From positions 1 to 42,082 of the IMG/VR virus record IMGVR_UViG_3300020726_000009: a DNA stretch of 42,082 bases. The stretch is one strand, 5' to 3'. The stretch comes from a virus. Below, in pieces: positions 22,554 through 31,476 of this stretch; the first letter of the stretch is position 1; each line of letters begins with the position of its first letter. Under the pieces are notes generated by a model. It was not told the origin of the DNA. It was given only the letters and a program-made list of their open reading frames with translations, and searched no databases. The position numbers were made by a program, and so were the translations under genes.

Positions 22554-24056
22554 ATGTTCGGAAGTTACCCATTTTCTGGGGCTCCGTTTGCGGGACTTTA
22601 TAACACTATCACGACCTACTCGGTCACGATTGTTGAAACTGGGAATGCTCAAGCAACTCAATCGGTACTGGTGCTTGTCTATGTAACAGTATCAGAAGCA
22701 GCAAACGCAGTAGATTCAGTCTCTCAAAATACAACTGCTCCATTGACGGTCACAGAGACTGCTACTGCAACGGATACTCAGTCCGAGTCTATGTCGGCTC
22801 CAATATCAGTTTCTGAGACTGGATCAGCAGCGGATACCGTTTCAGAAAGCATGACTGCAGCTACTACGGTTTCTGAAGCTGGAAATGCTATAGACACTGT
22901 TAGCGAAAACACAACTGCTCCAGTTTCTGTTTCAGAAGCTGGTAACGCTACAGATTCTCAGTCGGAAACAATGTCGGCTCCAATATCAATATCTGAGGCA
23001 GCAAGCGCAACAGATACCATTTCTGAGTCCATGACAGCTCCGATAAGCGTTTCTGAATCAGGATCTGCATTGGATACCATTTCAGAGAATATGACGGCTC
23101 CTGTCGTGATTTCAGAGGCTGGAAACGCAGTTGATACCGTTTCAGAAAATACAACCACCCCTCTTGTGGTAACTGAGGCTGCTAATGCTACAGATTCTCA
23201 GTCGGAAACAATGTCGGCTCCAGTGACTATATCTGAAGCTGGTAATGCTGTAGATACCGTTACTGAAAACATGACAGCTCAGGGTGTTATTTCAGAAGCT
23301 GGATCTGCAGTAGATGCGGTATCAGAAAATACAACTGCTCCAGTTTCAGTAACTGAAACAGCAAACGCTACAAATACTCAGTCTGAAACAATGACTTCTC
23401 CAATTTCTGTAAATGAAGCTGGAAATGCTCAAGATGCTCAATCTGAGAATATGACAGCCCCAATATCGGTAGTTGAAGCAGCAAATGCTCAATCCGCCCA
23501 GTCTGAAAACATGATTGCGTCAGTTACAGTGACTGAAGCTGCTAATGCAATAGATACTGTTTCTCAAAATGTAACGGCTTATTTGGCTGTTATTGAGACA
23601 GCTAATGCGGTAGACACTCAAACTCAAAACATGATTGCGCTGCTGGCGGTGGCTGAGTCAGGTTTAGCCTCGGATACTGCTTCAGAGTCAATGACGGCTT
23701 ATCTGCAGATGGCAGAGACAGCTTCAGCTCAAGATTTAGTAGCCGGAAACATGATTGCTTCGCTGAATGTTGCGGAAGCGGGTTTAGCTAACGACATTAT
23801 TAGCCAAGTAATGGTTGCTTCTTTAAATATAAATGAAGCAGCTTTTGCACAAGATTCTACAGACGCAACAAACTATGTCATAGTTGCAGTCGTAGAGCAA
23901 GGTAATGCAGTAGACATTTATATTTGTGCTCCTATTTTCCAAAGATCGGATAAAGTATGGCACGTAGGCGCAAGACCGACAAATTGGCAAGTAGCACAAA
24001 GATTGGATTATTGGCACGTTCCACAAAGACAGGATTATTGGCAAGCTCATGAATAG
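22554..24056 (+). CDS. Tandem-repeat fibre protein (20-aa repeats)
   Basis: This 500-aa protein has a short N-terminal head (FGSYPFSGAPFAGLY), about 20 full tandem units of 20 aa, and a tail. The unit consensus is roughly TAPVSVSEAGNAVDTVSEN, acidic with no cysteine in the units. The C-terminus is quite different: RPTNWQVAQRLDYWHVPQRQ, three to four short Trp-centred repeats that could be a binding tip. The gene joins the next by an 8-nt overlap. The likely fold is a long beta-rich shaft on the virion surface; partner unknown. Confidence 0.72.
   Translation: MFGSYPFSGAPFAGLYNTITTYSVTIVETGNAQATQSVLVLVYVTVSEAANAVDSVSQNTTAPLTVTETATATDTQSESMSAPISVSETGSAADTVSESMTAATTVSEAGNAIDTVSENTTAPVSVSEAGNATDSQSETMSAPISISEAASATDTISESMTAPISVSESGSALDTISENMTAPVVISEAGNAVDTVSENTTTPLVVTEAANATDSQSETMSAPVTISEAGNAVDTVTENMTAQGVISEAGSAVDAVSENTTAPVSVTETANATNTQSETMTSPISVNEAGNAQDAQSENMTAPISVVEAANAQSAQSENMIASVTVTEAANAIDTVSQNVTAYLAVIETANAVDTQTQNMIALLAVAESGLASDTASESMTAYLQMAETASAQDLVAGNMIASLNVAEAGLANDIISQVMVASLNINEAAFAQDSTDATNYVIVAVVEQGNAVDIYICAPIFQRSDKVWHVGARPTNWQVAQRLDYWHVPQRQDYWQAHE
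22681..23880 (+). repeat. 60-bp tandem repeat array (20 units) inside a gene
   Basis: The array has a strict 60-base period with no indels for 20 units. Units are diverged at the base level, but a few are very close, for example the stretches CAGATTCTCAGTCGGAAACA at about 22951 and 23191. Conserved landmarks are GAAGCTGG(A/T)AA(T/C)GC and (G/A)A(T/C)ACnGTTTC. It encodes the 20-aa protein repeats, so it is a coding minisatellite and can change length by recombination. Confidence 0.85.
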
Positions 24057-24411
24057 TTACATTTTAGAAAAACGGACCTCCGAGTCAATTTGGTACGATA
24101 TTGATTGCACCTATATTCTTGACACTTTGGAAACTATTACCAGTATTACTTCCGTAACTTCCGATCAATTAGGACTTACTTTATTAGCTCCGGCAGTAAA
24201 CCCAAATCCAATAACTTTCCCCGATGGCCAAATAGCTGCAGCGGGTAAGGTTATATCGGTTCAAATTTCCGGGGGTATAATTTCTGATCCCCAAATCAAT
24301 CAGCTTTATACGATTAGGGCTTTATTTGTGACTACTGAAAGTAATACACGCGAAGCTACTGTTTTGCTAAACGTAACTAATATTCCTACTCAAACAGGAA
24401 GGATTTGCTAA
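24049..24411 (+). CDS. Putative structural protein, beta-rich (120 aa)
   Basis: Begins [20 protein letters not shown] and continues with many Thr/Ile/Val beta strands ([49 protein letters not shown]), a pattern like an Ig-like or fibre-associated domain. It overlaps the repeat-fibre stop by 8 nt and the Nudix-protease start by one base. Function unknown; surface or head protein from context. Confidence 0.6.
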   Translation: MNSYILEKRTSESIWYDIDCTYILDTLETITSITSVTSDQLGLTLLAPAVNPNPITFPDGQIAAAGKVISVQISGGIISDPQINQLYTIRALFVTTESNTREATVLLNVTNIPTQTGRIC

Positions 24412-26084
24412 TGCCATTACAAGCAGGATACTCAAAAGAAATTGTTCAAAACAATATCCGTGAACTTATTAAAGCTGGGCATGATCCTAAACAATCTATG
24501 GCTATTGCTTACTCTAACGCCCGTAAAACCCATGGCGTAGACGAAGTAGAGACCGAAGAAATGAAAAAATCCCACAAACGGGATTTAAAAGAAGAACCGG
24601 ACTCAAAAATAGTAGCTTTCATAGTCTATACGGATAATGACAAAATCCTTTGGATGAAACGGACTAAAGATAATACTTGGGGCTTTCCAGGAGGGCATGT
24701 AGAAGATGGAGAATCCCCAATTGAAGGAGCTATTAGAGAATCTCGTGAAGAAATCATGCATGTTCCCGAAACAGGCCTTAATTTGATCTATTCTGAGGGT
24801 AAGGTGCGTTTGTTTGGATGTAATGATGGCGAATTCAAACCTGAGCTTAACGAAGAGCATAGCGACTTTGTATGGGCTACTATAGAGGATGCACCAGAAG
24901 ACTTGTTTCCGAAAATTGACGGGGACGAAGAAAAGATCGCTGAAGCTGCTGAAGCAAACGCTTCTGGTATGGATAAACGTGAGTATGATACTAATGGATG
25001 GTTTGAAGTAAAAGATAATCCATTGTCCATGGTAGGTATTTTCCCTTATTCTGGGCGTTCAGTTTCCCCAGAATGCGATCAAGATAAAATTTATATGGTT
25101 TACCGCCCAGCTGAAGAGCTTGGCACTCAAGAATGTATTGATTCCTTTAAGTTAATCCCTTGGATTGATAACCACGTAATGCTAGGAAGCGAAGATGCTG
25201 GATTAACCCCATCTGAACAAAAAGGCGTACAAGGAGTTATTGGCCAAGACGTGTACTTTGACGGTGCAACTCTTAAAGGTAATATTAAAGTATTTTCCGA
25301 AGCAATGGCTAATCTCATTGCTAATGGTAAAAAAGAATTGTCCTGCGGATACCGTTGCAGATACGAATACGCTCCAGGTACTTACGATGGAGTAAAGTAT
25401 GACTATGTGCAACGGGATATTCGAGGCAATCATCTAGCTCTTGTGGAGAATGGACGCATGGGCCCCGATGTAGCAGTTTTAGATCATTTCACTTTCACTG
25501 TAGATAACAAGGAGTTTTTAAACATGGCTGAAGAAAACAAAGAAGTCGGGTCTGAAAAGACTGAAATGACTTTAGAGGAAGTTCATAAGTTCCTCGAAGA
25601 AGTTATGCCAAAATTGGCAAAAATCCAAAAATTAACAGGTCAACAATTTGGTTCAGCTGGTTTAGAAGCTGTTACTGATGAAGATATGACCAAACCTGAT
25701 GGCGACGAAGAGAAGCCAGGCGAAACTAAAGACGAAGAAGAACCAATCGTCCAAGGTGGCCAAAAGAAAGAAGAAAAAGAAGGCCAGCGTGCTGAAGGCA
25801 TGGACGCAGCAGCTATTGCTCGTACTGTTGAAGCCAATATGGTTATGAAATCTAAGCTATACAATCAACTTTCCGCTCATATCGGTGCATTTGACCATTC
25901 GGATATGGATTTGGATAAGATGGCTAAGTATGGCTGCAAAAAGCTTGGCTTGGATGTTACTAAAGAAGCTCGTGTAGTTGCTTTGGAAGCATTCCTTAAA
26001 GGCAAGGGTAACCCAAGTCACGTAGCTATGGATTCTGTAGCTCGCAAGGGTAATTTCGTTCAACGTTTTTTAAAAGGTAAATAA
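24411..26084 (+). CDS. Nudix hydrolase-capsid maturation protease fusion (DUF2213-like) with scaffold tail
   Basis: I start at ATG 24411, overlapping the previous stop (557 aa). Residues 1-40 form a small helical domain ([17 protein letters not shown]). A Nudix domain (about 64-165) has the complete box from Gly95 to Glu114: G-x5-E101-x7-R109-E110-x2-E113-E114. Residues about 190-365 look like the DUF2213 prohead protease ([51 protein letters not shown]). The last 186 aa are acidic and helical, like a scaffold. It sits just before decoration and capsid genes, the expected place for protease plus scaffold. Confidence 0.82.
   Translation: MPLQAGYSKEIVQNNIRELIKAGHDPKQSMAIAYSNARKTHGVDEVETEEMKKSHKRDLKEEPDSKIVAFIVYTDNDKILWMKRTKDNTWGFPGGHVEDGESPIEGAIRESREEIMHVPETGLNLIYSEGKVRLFGCNDGEFKPELNEEHSDFVWATIEDAPEDLFPKIDGDEEKIAEAAEANASGMDKREYDTNGWFEVKDNPLSMVGIFPYSGRSVSPECDQDKIYMVYRPAEELGTQECIDSFKLIPWIDNHVMLGSEDAGLTPSEQKGVQGVIGQDVYFDGATLKGNIKVFSEAMANLIANGKKELSCGYRCRYEYAPGTYDGVKYDYVQRDIRGNHLALVENGRMGPDVAVLDHFTFTVDNKEFLNMAEENKEVGSEKTEMTLEEVHKFLEEVMPKLAKIQKLTGQQFGSAGLEAVTDEDMTKPDGDEEKPGETKDEEEPIVQGGQKKEEKEGQRAEGMDAAAIARTVEANMVMKSKLYNQLSAHIGAFDHSDMDLDKMAKYGCKKLGLDVTKEARVVALEAFLKGKGNPSHVAMDSVARKGNFVQRFLKGK
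25524..26084 (+). CDS. Possible nested scaffold protein from internal start
   Basis: Inside the fusion gene, AAGGAG (25509-25514) lies 9 nt before ATG 25524 in the same frame. A start here would give a 186-aa protein beginning [15 protein letters not shown], acidic, with coiled-coil-like helices and a basic C-terminus ([13 protein letters not shown]). Lambda makes its scaffold Nu3 from inside the protease gene C in the same way. Inferred from the site and the domain boundary. Confidence 0.55.
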   Translation: MAEENKEVGSEKTEMTLEEVHKFLEEVMPKLAKIQKLTGQQFGSAGLEAVTDEDMTKPDGDEEKPGETKDEEEPIVQGGQKKEEKEGQRAEGMDAAAIARTVEANMVMKSKLYNQLSAHIGAFDHSDMDLDKMAKYGCKKLGLDVTKEARVVALEAFLKGKGNPSHVAMDSVARKGNFVQRFLKGK

Positions 26085-26086
26085 TC

Positions 26087-26596
26087 ATGACTGCTGCGAC
26101 TTTCCAATCCACAGTTAACGTCAATCTGGGATTTGGTATTCCCGGTGAATTGATTGTTGACGGTCCACAACGTGTAGATTCTTTAACCCTTGATTCCACT
26201 GGTGGAACAATCGGTTTGGCATTTACAAAATCTAACTCTACTAACGTAGCTACCCAAGGCGGTACAGTTGGCACTGGCATTCTATTTGCCGGTATTTTGG
26301 TCAATCCAAAATCTTATGCCTCCTACGGCGCAGTTGGTGGTGCTCCATTAGATCCAACTTTGTTCTTAGGTCCAAACAGTCAAGGTGAATTCATGACTAT
26401 GGGTACTATTTGCGTAACCTTAGTTGGTGCTGCAAATATCGGTGATTTGGTTCAATATAATCTGACCACTGGCGTTCTTTCTACCGTAGCTCCTGGTGCT
26501 TCTGCTACAACTGGTAACGCATTGATTCCTAATTGCGTGGTTTGGAATTACCCAACAACCGGTACTGGCTTAGCCGCTATCCGTATCACTGAATAA
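26087..26596 (+). CDS. Head decoration/cement protein
   Basis: This 169-aa protein is beta-rich with few charged residues (TVNVNLGFGIPGELIVDGPQ, GILFAGILVNPKSYASYGAV). The pattern matches the structural cement proteins that follow capsid proteases in this phage type. It starts 2 nt after the fusion gene and precedes the major capsid gene. It probably binds the mature capsid lattice. Confidence 0.72.
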   Translation: MTAATFQSTVNVNLGFGIPGELIVDGPQRVDSLTLDSTGGTIGLAFTKSNSTNVATQGGTVGTGILFAGILVNPKSYASYGAVGGAPLDPTLFLGPNSQGEFMTMGTICVTLVGAANIGDLVQYNLTTGVLSTVAPGASATTGNALIPNCVVWNYPTTGTGLAAIRITE

Positions 26597-26609
26597 TAAG
26601 GACTGAAAC

Positions 26610-27710
26610 ATGAACAAATCTATCGAACGCAGCTCAATCGCTCCCCGCCAAGTTGGCGCGGTGCAAATGTCTGCCGATGACGTCGCCGATTACGCTGCTC
26701 TCGGTGACCTCGGTATTAACTTCGGGGCACAAAATCTGAAGGCAATGGCTAACTACGCAATGGATACTCAAAGCGACGTTACCTCTCCTTCTATTACTAC
26801 TCCAGTACAATTCTTGCAAAACTGGCTTCCTGGCTTTGTTAAAGTAATCACAGCGGCTCGTAAAATTGACGAACTTGTTGGTATTACTACAACAGGTTCT
26901 TGGGAAGATCAAGAAATTGTTCAAGGCCTCTTGGAGCCAATTGGTAACGCCGTTCCTTATGGCGATTACACCAACGTTCCTTTGGCATCTTGGAACACTA
27001 ACTTCGTTCGCCGTACAGTTATCCGTTTTGAAAAGGGTATCAAAGTAGGTATGCTCGAAGAAGCTCGTGCAGCTCGCATCCGTATCAGCACTTCTGCTGA
27101 AAAACGTGCTTCTGCAGCTTTGGCTCTTGAAATCCAACGTAACTTAGTAGGTTTCTACGGTTTCAATAGCGGTAGCAATTTGACTTATGGCTTCTTGAAT
27201 GACCCAGGTCTACCAGCATACGTAACAGTTGCTGCAACCGGTACAGGTTCTACAACAACTTGGTCAACTAAGACTTTCTTGCAAATCATTGCAGACATTC
27301 GTGTTGCCGCAGCTCAATTGCAAAACCAATCTCAAGATACTATCAATCCTGAGGACGTAGAATTGACTTTGGCACTGCCAACAATCAGTTACCAATACCT
27401 GTCAGTAACTTCTGACTTCGGTATTTCAGTTCGTGATTGGCTTGCTAAGACATATCCAAAATTACGTGTTGTTTCAGCCCCACAATTGAACGCAGCAAAT
27501 GGTGGAGCTAACGTGTTCTACCTATACGCTGAGCACGTTGAAGATGGTGCTTCTGATGACAGCCGTACTTGGGTACAGGTTGTTCCAGCTAAGTTCCAAG
27601 CACTTGGTGTTGAGAAAATGGCTAAAGCCTATGAGGAAGATTATGCTAATGCAACCGCTGGTTGCTTGCTGAAGCGTCCTTATGCTGTAGTTCGTTACTC
27701 TGGTATTTAA
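26610..27710 (+). CDS. Major capsid protein (DUF2184-like, HK97 fold)
   Basis: This 366-aa protein fits the DUF2184 family of major capsid proteins. Landmarks are ARKIDELVGITTTGSWEDQE, VRRTVIRFEKGIKVGMLEEA (strand then spine-like helix), LEIQRNLVGFYG, and a C-terminal KMAKAYEEDYANATAGCLLK followed by RPYAVVRYSGI. Good AAGGACTGAAAC spacing precedes the start, and the gene is followed by a GNRA hairpin. Codon choice here (many GGT, CGT, AAC) differs from nearby genes, as in highly expressed genes. Confidence 0.88.
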   Translation: MNKSIERSSIAPRQVGAVQMSADDVADYAALGDLGINFGAQNLKAMANYAMDTQSDVTSPSITTPVQFLQNWLPGFVKVITAARKIDELVGITTTGSWEDQEIVQGLLEPIGNAVPYGDYTNVPLASWNTNFVRRTVIRFEKGIKVGMLEEARAARIRISTSAEKRASAALALEIQRNLVGFYGFNSGSNLTYGFLNDPGLPAYVTVAATGTGSTTTWSTKTFLQIIADIRVAAAQLQNQSQDTINPEDVELTLALPTISYQYLSVTSDFGISVRDWLAKTYPKLRVVSAPQLNAANGGANVFYLYAEHVEDGASDDSRTWVQVVPAKFQALGVEKMAKAYEEDYANATAGCLLKRPYAVVRYSGI

Positions 27711-27725
27711 TTGATGTAGAATGGG

Positions 27726-27750
27726 AAGACGGAGGAAACTCCGTCTTTCT
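27726..27750 (+). terminator. GNRA-loop hairpin after the major capsid gene
   Basis: AAGACGGAG (27726-27734), a GAAA tetraloop, then CTCCGTCTT (27739-27747) and TTCT. Nine perfect pairs, G+C-rich core and stable loop. The T run is short, so it may be a partial terminator or an mRNA 3' stabiliser that raises capsid expression over the downstream tail genes. Confidence 0.65.
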
Positions 27751-27772
27751 AAACATCAAAAAGGAAAACCAA

Positions 27773-28135
27773 ATGTCTAAAAATTATGTTTTTTCAACCC
27801 TAGCTAATGACCAACTTTATACAAATTGGATGCCCGGCGGTAGTGATATGCCAGTTAAAGGACATTCTGTTCTAATTAAAGGCGGAACAGGCGTAGCAAA
27901 TGATAGATTGATTACTCCATTGGGTATTTCAACAGAAATTACTGATTACGATTTAGAAGAACTTCAAAAAAATCCTTCTTTTAAATCGCATGAAAAAGAA
28001 GGCTTTATTGTAGTTAAAGCCAAAAAAGCAGAAGCTGAAAAAGTAGCGGCTGATATGAATCTAAAAGATGAATCAGCTCCTTTGACAGATGCAGATTATC
28101 AAAAAGAAGACGGTCCAAAGGTTGGAGCTAACTAA
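27773..28135 (+). CDS. Hypothetical head protein downstream of capsid (120 aa)
   Basis: I start at ATG 27773 behind AAAAAGGAAAA; a longer frame upstream would run through the terminator hairpin. The protein opens MSKNYVFSTLANDQLYTNWM and has a VLIKGGTGVANDRLITPLG segment, then a charged helical part rich in Lys and Glu. This kind of small protein often follows the major capsid in phages of this type. It may be a head-completion or capsid-associated factor; not recognised precisely. Confidence 0.7.
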   Translation: MSKNYVFSTLANDQLYTNWMPGGSDMPVKGHSVLIKGGTGVANDRLITPLGISTEITDYDLEELQKNPSFKSHEKEGFIVVKAKKAEAEKVAADMNLKDESAPLTDADYQKEDGPKVGAN

Positions 28136-28137
28136 AA

Positions 28138-28587
28138 ATGACTTCTATTACCCCAGTCTACAATGATGTGGCATTCCGGAACCAGTTTCCTCAATTTGAG
28201 AATACAACTTTGTTTCCGCCAGATCAATTGGAAAGCTGGTGGACTATGGGAACTGCGTACATTAACATCGATAACAATTATCCTTGGAACTTTAAATCTA
28301 AGCAATTACAATTGGCTATTGATTTAATGTGCGCTCATTTAGCGGCATCTTTTAGCCTTATAAACTCCGGAACGCCTAGTGTAATAGTTCAAGGTTCTTC
28401 GGAAGGTACTGTTAGCGTATCTTTAGTACCTCCGGTTATTAAATCCTCTTTTGGTTGGTGGCTTGCTACTACTCCTTACGGATCTCAATTAAGAGCTTTA
28501 CTAAAAGTAGTTGCCAATGTAGGTTTATATGTTGGCGGCAGTTATGAAAACCAAGGCTTCCGTAGGGCTGGTGGGTTTTTTGGATGA
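28138..28587 (+). CDS. Head-tail adaptor (DUF4054-like)
   Basis: This 149-aa protein looks like DUF4054: it begins with a VAFRNQFPQFENTTLFPPDQL segment, then a helix LQLAIDLMCAHLAAS, a variable loop (VSVSLVPPVIKSSFGWWLATTPYG) and a closing GGSYENQGFRRAGG. The family sits at the connector below the portal. It overlaps the next gene start by 4 nt. Confidence 0.8.
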   Translation: MTSITPVYNDVAFRNQFPQFENTTLFPPDQLESWWTMGTAYINIDNNYPWNFKSKQLQLAIDLMCAHLAASFSLINSGTPSVIVQGSSEGTVSVSLVPPVIKSSFGWWLATTPYGSQLRALLKVVANVGLYVGGSYENQGFRRAGGFFG

Positions 28588-29057
28588 AACAATTAAATCT
28601 CGATAAGGTAAAACTTACGCTTGAGCGTATACCAGAAGAATTTGAGAATTTAGTTGCGCAAGTCGGATTTCCTTCTGGCTTTAGTTATGAAAACGGTATG
28701 TCAGTTGCAGAAGTTGCAGCAATCAATGAGTTTGGTGCACCTGCAGCAAAAGTACCAGCAAGACCTTTTATGACTCCTACGGTTAAGAATTACCAAAAAG
28801 ATTGGGTCAAAATGGTTTCCAAAGACGTTCCTAAAGTTGCTTTGGGGAAATTAACCGCTTTTGACGTATTGGATAAATTAGGTAGAGTAGCTGCTATGAA
28901 TATGAAAGAGCAAATAACTAATACTAATTATCCCCCTAATGCCCCTTCTACTATTGCTAGAAAAGGATTTAATGCTCCTTTAAGAGATACTTTCTATATG
29001 AGAGACACGGTCCAAAATGCAGTAAATAGAACCGGCTCAGATTTCATTAAAGGTTAA
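28584..29057 (+). CDS. Tail completion/neck protein (gp10/Z-like)
   Basis: This 157-aa protein has the hallmark VAEVAAINEFGAP and PARPFMTPTV segments of the HK97 gp10/Mu G-type family, followed by helices and the IARKGFNAPLRDT(F) block with an expected substitution-rich C-terminus. In these phages it sits between adaptor and tail terminator. It probably helps join tail to head. Confidence 0.82.
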   Translation: MKQLNLDKVKLTLERIPEEFENLVAQVGFPSGFSYENGMSVAEVAAINEFGAPAAKVPARPFMTPTVKNYQKDWVKMVSKDVPKVALGKLTAFDVLDKLGRVAAMNMKEQITNTNYPPNAPSTIARKGFNAPLRDTFYMRDTVQNAVNRTGSDFIKG

Positions 29058-29059
29058 AA

Positions 29060-29446
29060 ATGTTTAATGTTAGAGCCCTTGCAAATAAATATATCCAAGT
29101 AACGAATAAAAATCAGCAAATAAATTGGGTCCAATCCAATGGATATGTTACTGATGATGCTGGTAAAAGAACACCTAAAACTATTACCTTAACAGTAGAA
29201 GCTCAAATTCAAGCTCTTAGTGCAACAGACTTAAAGCATATTGATGGTTTAAATATTACTGGTGTTATGCGTTCTGTATATATGTATGGTAATGCCGCTG
29301 GCGTAGTTAGAGCAGACCAAATAGGGGGAGATATTTTAGTGTTTCCAGAAACACCTAATGGTTGCAATAAGAATTGGCTTATTACTCAGGTTATGGAAAC
29401 ATGGTCTGATTGGTGTCACGTCGTAGTAACCTTACAACAGGATTGA
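29060..29446 (+). CDS. Head closure/neck protein (128 aa)
   Basis: The size, order and mainly beta make-up (TITLTVEAQIQALSATDLKH, SVYMYGNAAGVVRADQIGGD, WLITQVMETWSDWCHVVVTL) fit a neck or head-closure protein placed between the gp10-like and terminator genes. I do not see a diagnostic motif. It ends 2 nt before the next start. Confidence 0.65.
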   Translation: MFNVRALANKYIQVTNKNQQINWVQSNGYVTDDAGKRTPKTITLTVEAQIQALSATDLKHIDGLNITGVMRSVYMYGNAAGVVRADQIGGDILVFPETPNGCNKNWLITQVMETWSDWCHVVVTLQQD

Positions 29447-29448
29447 TT

Positions 29449-29967
29449 ATGGCTGTTACAATAGACATTGACGACCAAGACATTTTTAAAGCAATGAGAA
29501 CTTTTTTACAAAGTTTTATCCCCGCTAAAATACAAATAGTTCAAGCACAGGACAATAAAGTTCCTATGCCCAAAGGTGGTTTTATCACTATGAACAATAC
29601 GGGTATGGATCGTTTATCTTTTAATATTGATAATTATCAATCAGTATTACAAGGTAAAACTATTCTTACCCCTACAAGATATTCAATGCAGTTAGATTTT
29701 TATGGCCCCGATTCTCAAGTTTGGGCTATGCAAACTGTTGCATTGTTTCGTGACGAATATGCGACTCAGATTTTCCCGTCAAATATTCAACCGTTGTACG
29801 CAGACGATCCTATCCAAATTCCGCTTATCGATGGCGAAGCCCAATATGAGCAAAGATGGAAACTGGTAGCCAGTTTACAATACAACCCAATCCTTTCAAC
29901 TACACAGCAATCAATGCTAGCTGTGGAAATTGAACTGGCTCCAATCGACCAGACCTTTAAACCCTAG
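29449..29967 (+). CDS. Tail terminator/neck protein
   Basis: I start at ATG 29449 (172 aa); the longer frame overlaps the previous gene without a binding site. Motifs are DQDIFKAMRTFLQSFIP, IQIVQAQDNKVPMPKGGFI, RYSMQLDFYGPDSQ and AMQTVALFRDEYATQIF, then QYEQRWKLVASLQYNP. This resembles the neck-terminator proteins found just before the DUF3383-type sheath. It would cap the tail tube. Confidence 0.75.
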   Translation: MAVTIDIDDQDIFKAMRTFLQSFIPAKIQIVQAQDNKVPMPKGGFITMNNTGMDRLSFNIDNYQSVLQGKTILTPTRYSMQLDFYGPDSQVWAMQTVALFRDEYATQIFPSNIQPLYADDPIQIPLIDGEAQYEQRWKLVASLQYNPILSTTQQSMLAVEIELAPIDQTFKP

Positions 29968-29975
29968 GAGAATTT

Positions 29976-31466
29976 ATGAGTACCATTCCTTTTTCGCAAG
30001 TAGTAGAAGTAGTTCCTTCAGTCTTATCGGCTAATGGCATAGCAGTTGACCTTAACGGGTTGGTGCTTACTCAAAATGCTTTAGCTCCTTATGGTTCAAT
30101 TTTGCAATTTGCTAGCGCAGCTGATGTACAGACTTATTTTGGTGCTAATTCAACTGAAGCTTCTATTGCAAACGTTTATTTCAATGGCTATACTGGTAGT
30201 ACTCAATTGCCAGGCGAATTGCTTATGACTCGTTATCCAGAAGTAGCAATTGCTGGTTGGTTACGCAGTGGTTCTTTAGCCAGCATGACTTTGGGCCAAT
30301 TACAAGCTTTAACAGGTACTTTAGCAATTACAGTTGCTGGCGTGCTTAAGACTTCTGGCACAATCAATTTAACTAGCGCAACAAGTTTTAGTAACGCTGC
30401 AACAATTATCCAAGCAGCTTTTACTACCCCCGGTTTCACAGTAACTTTTGATAGTACTACTTCAGCATTTATCTTTACCACAACTACTACTGGCGCTACT
30501 CAGACAATGAGTTACGCTGTGACTGGTACTTTAGCAACTTCATTGATGCTAACCCAAGCTACTGGCGCAGTTCTATCTCAAGGTGCAGATATTGCTACCC
30601 CAGCATCATTTATGGCTGGAATTTTGAATCAAAATCAAAACTGGGCAACATTTATGACTACTTGGGAGTCATTGATTGCAGAAAAAGAAGCATTTGCACA
30701 ATGGAGTAATTCTGCAGCCCCTCGTTGGTTATATGTCTGCCAAGACTCAGATCCTAATGTATTGATTGCTTCTAGCACTACTACATTTGGCGACTATTTA
30801 CAAGTTAATCAATTAGTAGGTACTTGCCCGATTTTTGGTGATTATACTCATTCAGCATTTGTTTGCGGATTTGCAGCTTCTTTAAACTTTAGCAGATTAA
30901 ATGGTCGTGCAACTTTAGACTTTAAATCTCAATCTGGTTTGGTTCCATCAGTTACTACTGCTAGCCAATATTCTGCAGTTATTTCTAATGGTTATAACTG
31001 CTACGGTGCTTGGGGTTCAAACAATCCAGCTAATAATGCTAATTGGTTTGGTCCAGGTTCTGTATCAGGCAAATGGTTATGGGCTGATACCTATTTAAAC
31101 CAAATTTGGTTGAATGCTAACTTACAATTAGCTATGGTCAATTTGCTAACTTCAGTAGGCGCAGTTCCTTACAACTCACAAGGTAATGGTTTGATTTATT
31201 CCGCTGCTTTGGATCCAATTAACTCTGCTAAAAACTTCGGGGCAATTCGTGCTGGTATTAACGTATCTGCTTCTCAAGCCGCTGAAATTCAATATGCGAC
31301 TGGCGTAAATGCTGCTCCAACTATTGCTTCCCAAGGTTTCTATTTGCAAATTTCTGAAGCTACTGCTCAGACTCGTGCAGCTCGTCAATCTCCTCCGATT
31401 ACTTTGTACTATCAAGACGGTGAAGTAGTACAACAAATCGTCATGGCTTCTATTGCAATTCAATAA
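29976..31466 (+). CDS. Contractile tail sheath protein (DUF3383-like)
   Basis: This 496-aa protein starts MSTIPFSQVVEVVPSVLSANG and has the sheath-type order: N-terminal FGANSTEASIANVYFNGY block, an inserted beta domain rich in Thr (about 110-205), and the C-terminal domain with WLWADTYLNQIWLNANLQLA and NFGAIRAGINVSASQAAEIQ. DUF3383 sheath proteins occur in compact myoviruses. This gene shows that the tail is contractile. AGGAGA precedes the start. Confidence 0.88.
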   Translation: MSTIPFSQVVEVVPSVLSANGIAVDLNGLVLTQNALAPYGSILQFASAADVQTYFGANSTEASIANVYFNGYTGSTQLPGELLMTRYPEVAIAGWLRSGSLASMTLGQLQALTGTLAITVAGVLKTSGTINLTSATSFSNAATIIQAAFTTPGFTVTFDSTTSAFIFTTTTTGATQTMSYAVTGTLATSLMLTQATGAVLSQGADIATPASFMAGILNQNQNWATFMTTWESLIAEKEAFAQWSNSAAPRWLYVCQDSDPNVLIASSTTTFGDYLQVNQLVGTCPIFGDYTHSAFVCGFAASLNFSRLNGRATLDFKSQSGLVPSVTTASQYSAVISNGYNCYGAWGSNNPANNANWFGPGSVSGKWLWADTYLNQIWLNANLQLAMVNLLTSVGAVPYNSQGNGLIYSAALDPINSAKNFGAIRAGINVSASQAAEIQYATGVNAAPTIASQGFYLQISEATAQTRAARQSPPITLYYQDGEVVQQIVMASIAIQ

Positions 31467-31476
31467 GGAATAAATT

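Noticed and set aside
22681-23880. Regular repeats that might suggest a CRISPR array
   Set aside because: The repeats are contiguous with no spacers, keep one open frame and code for a repeat protein.
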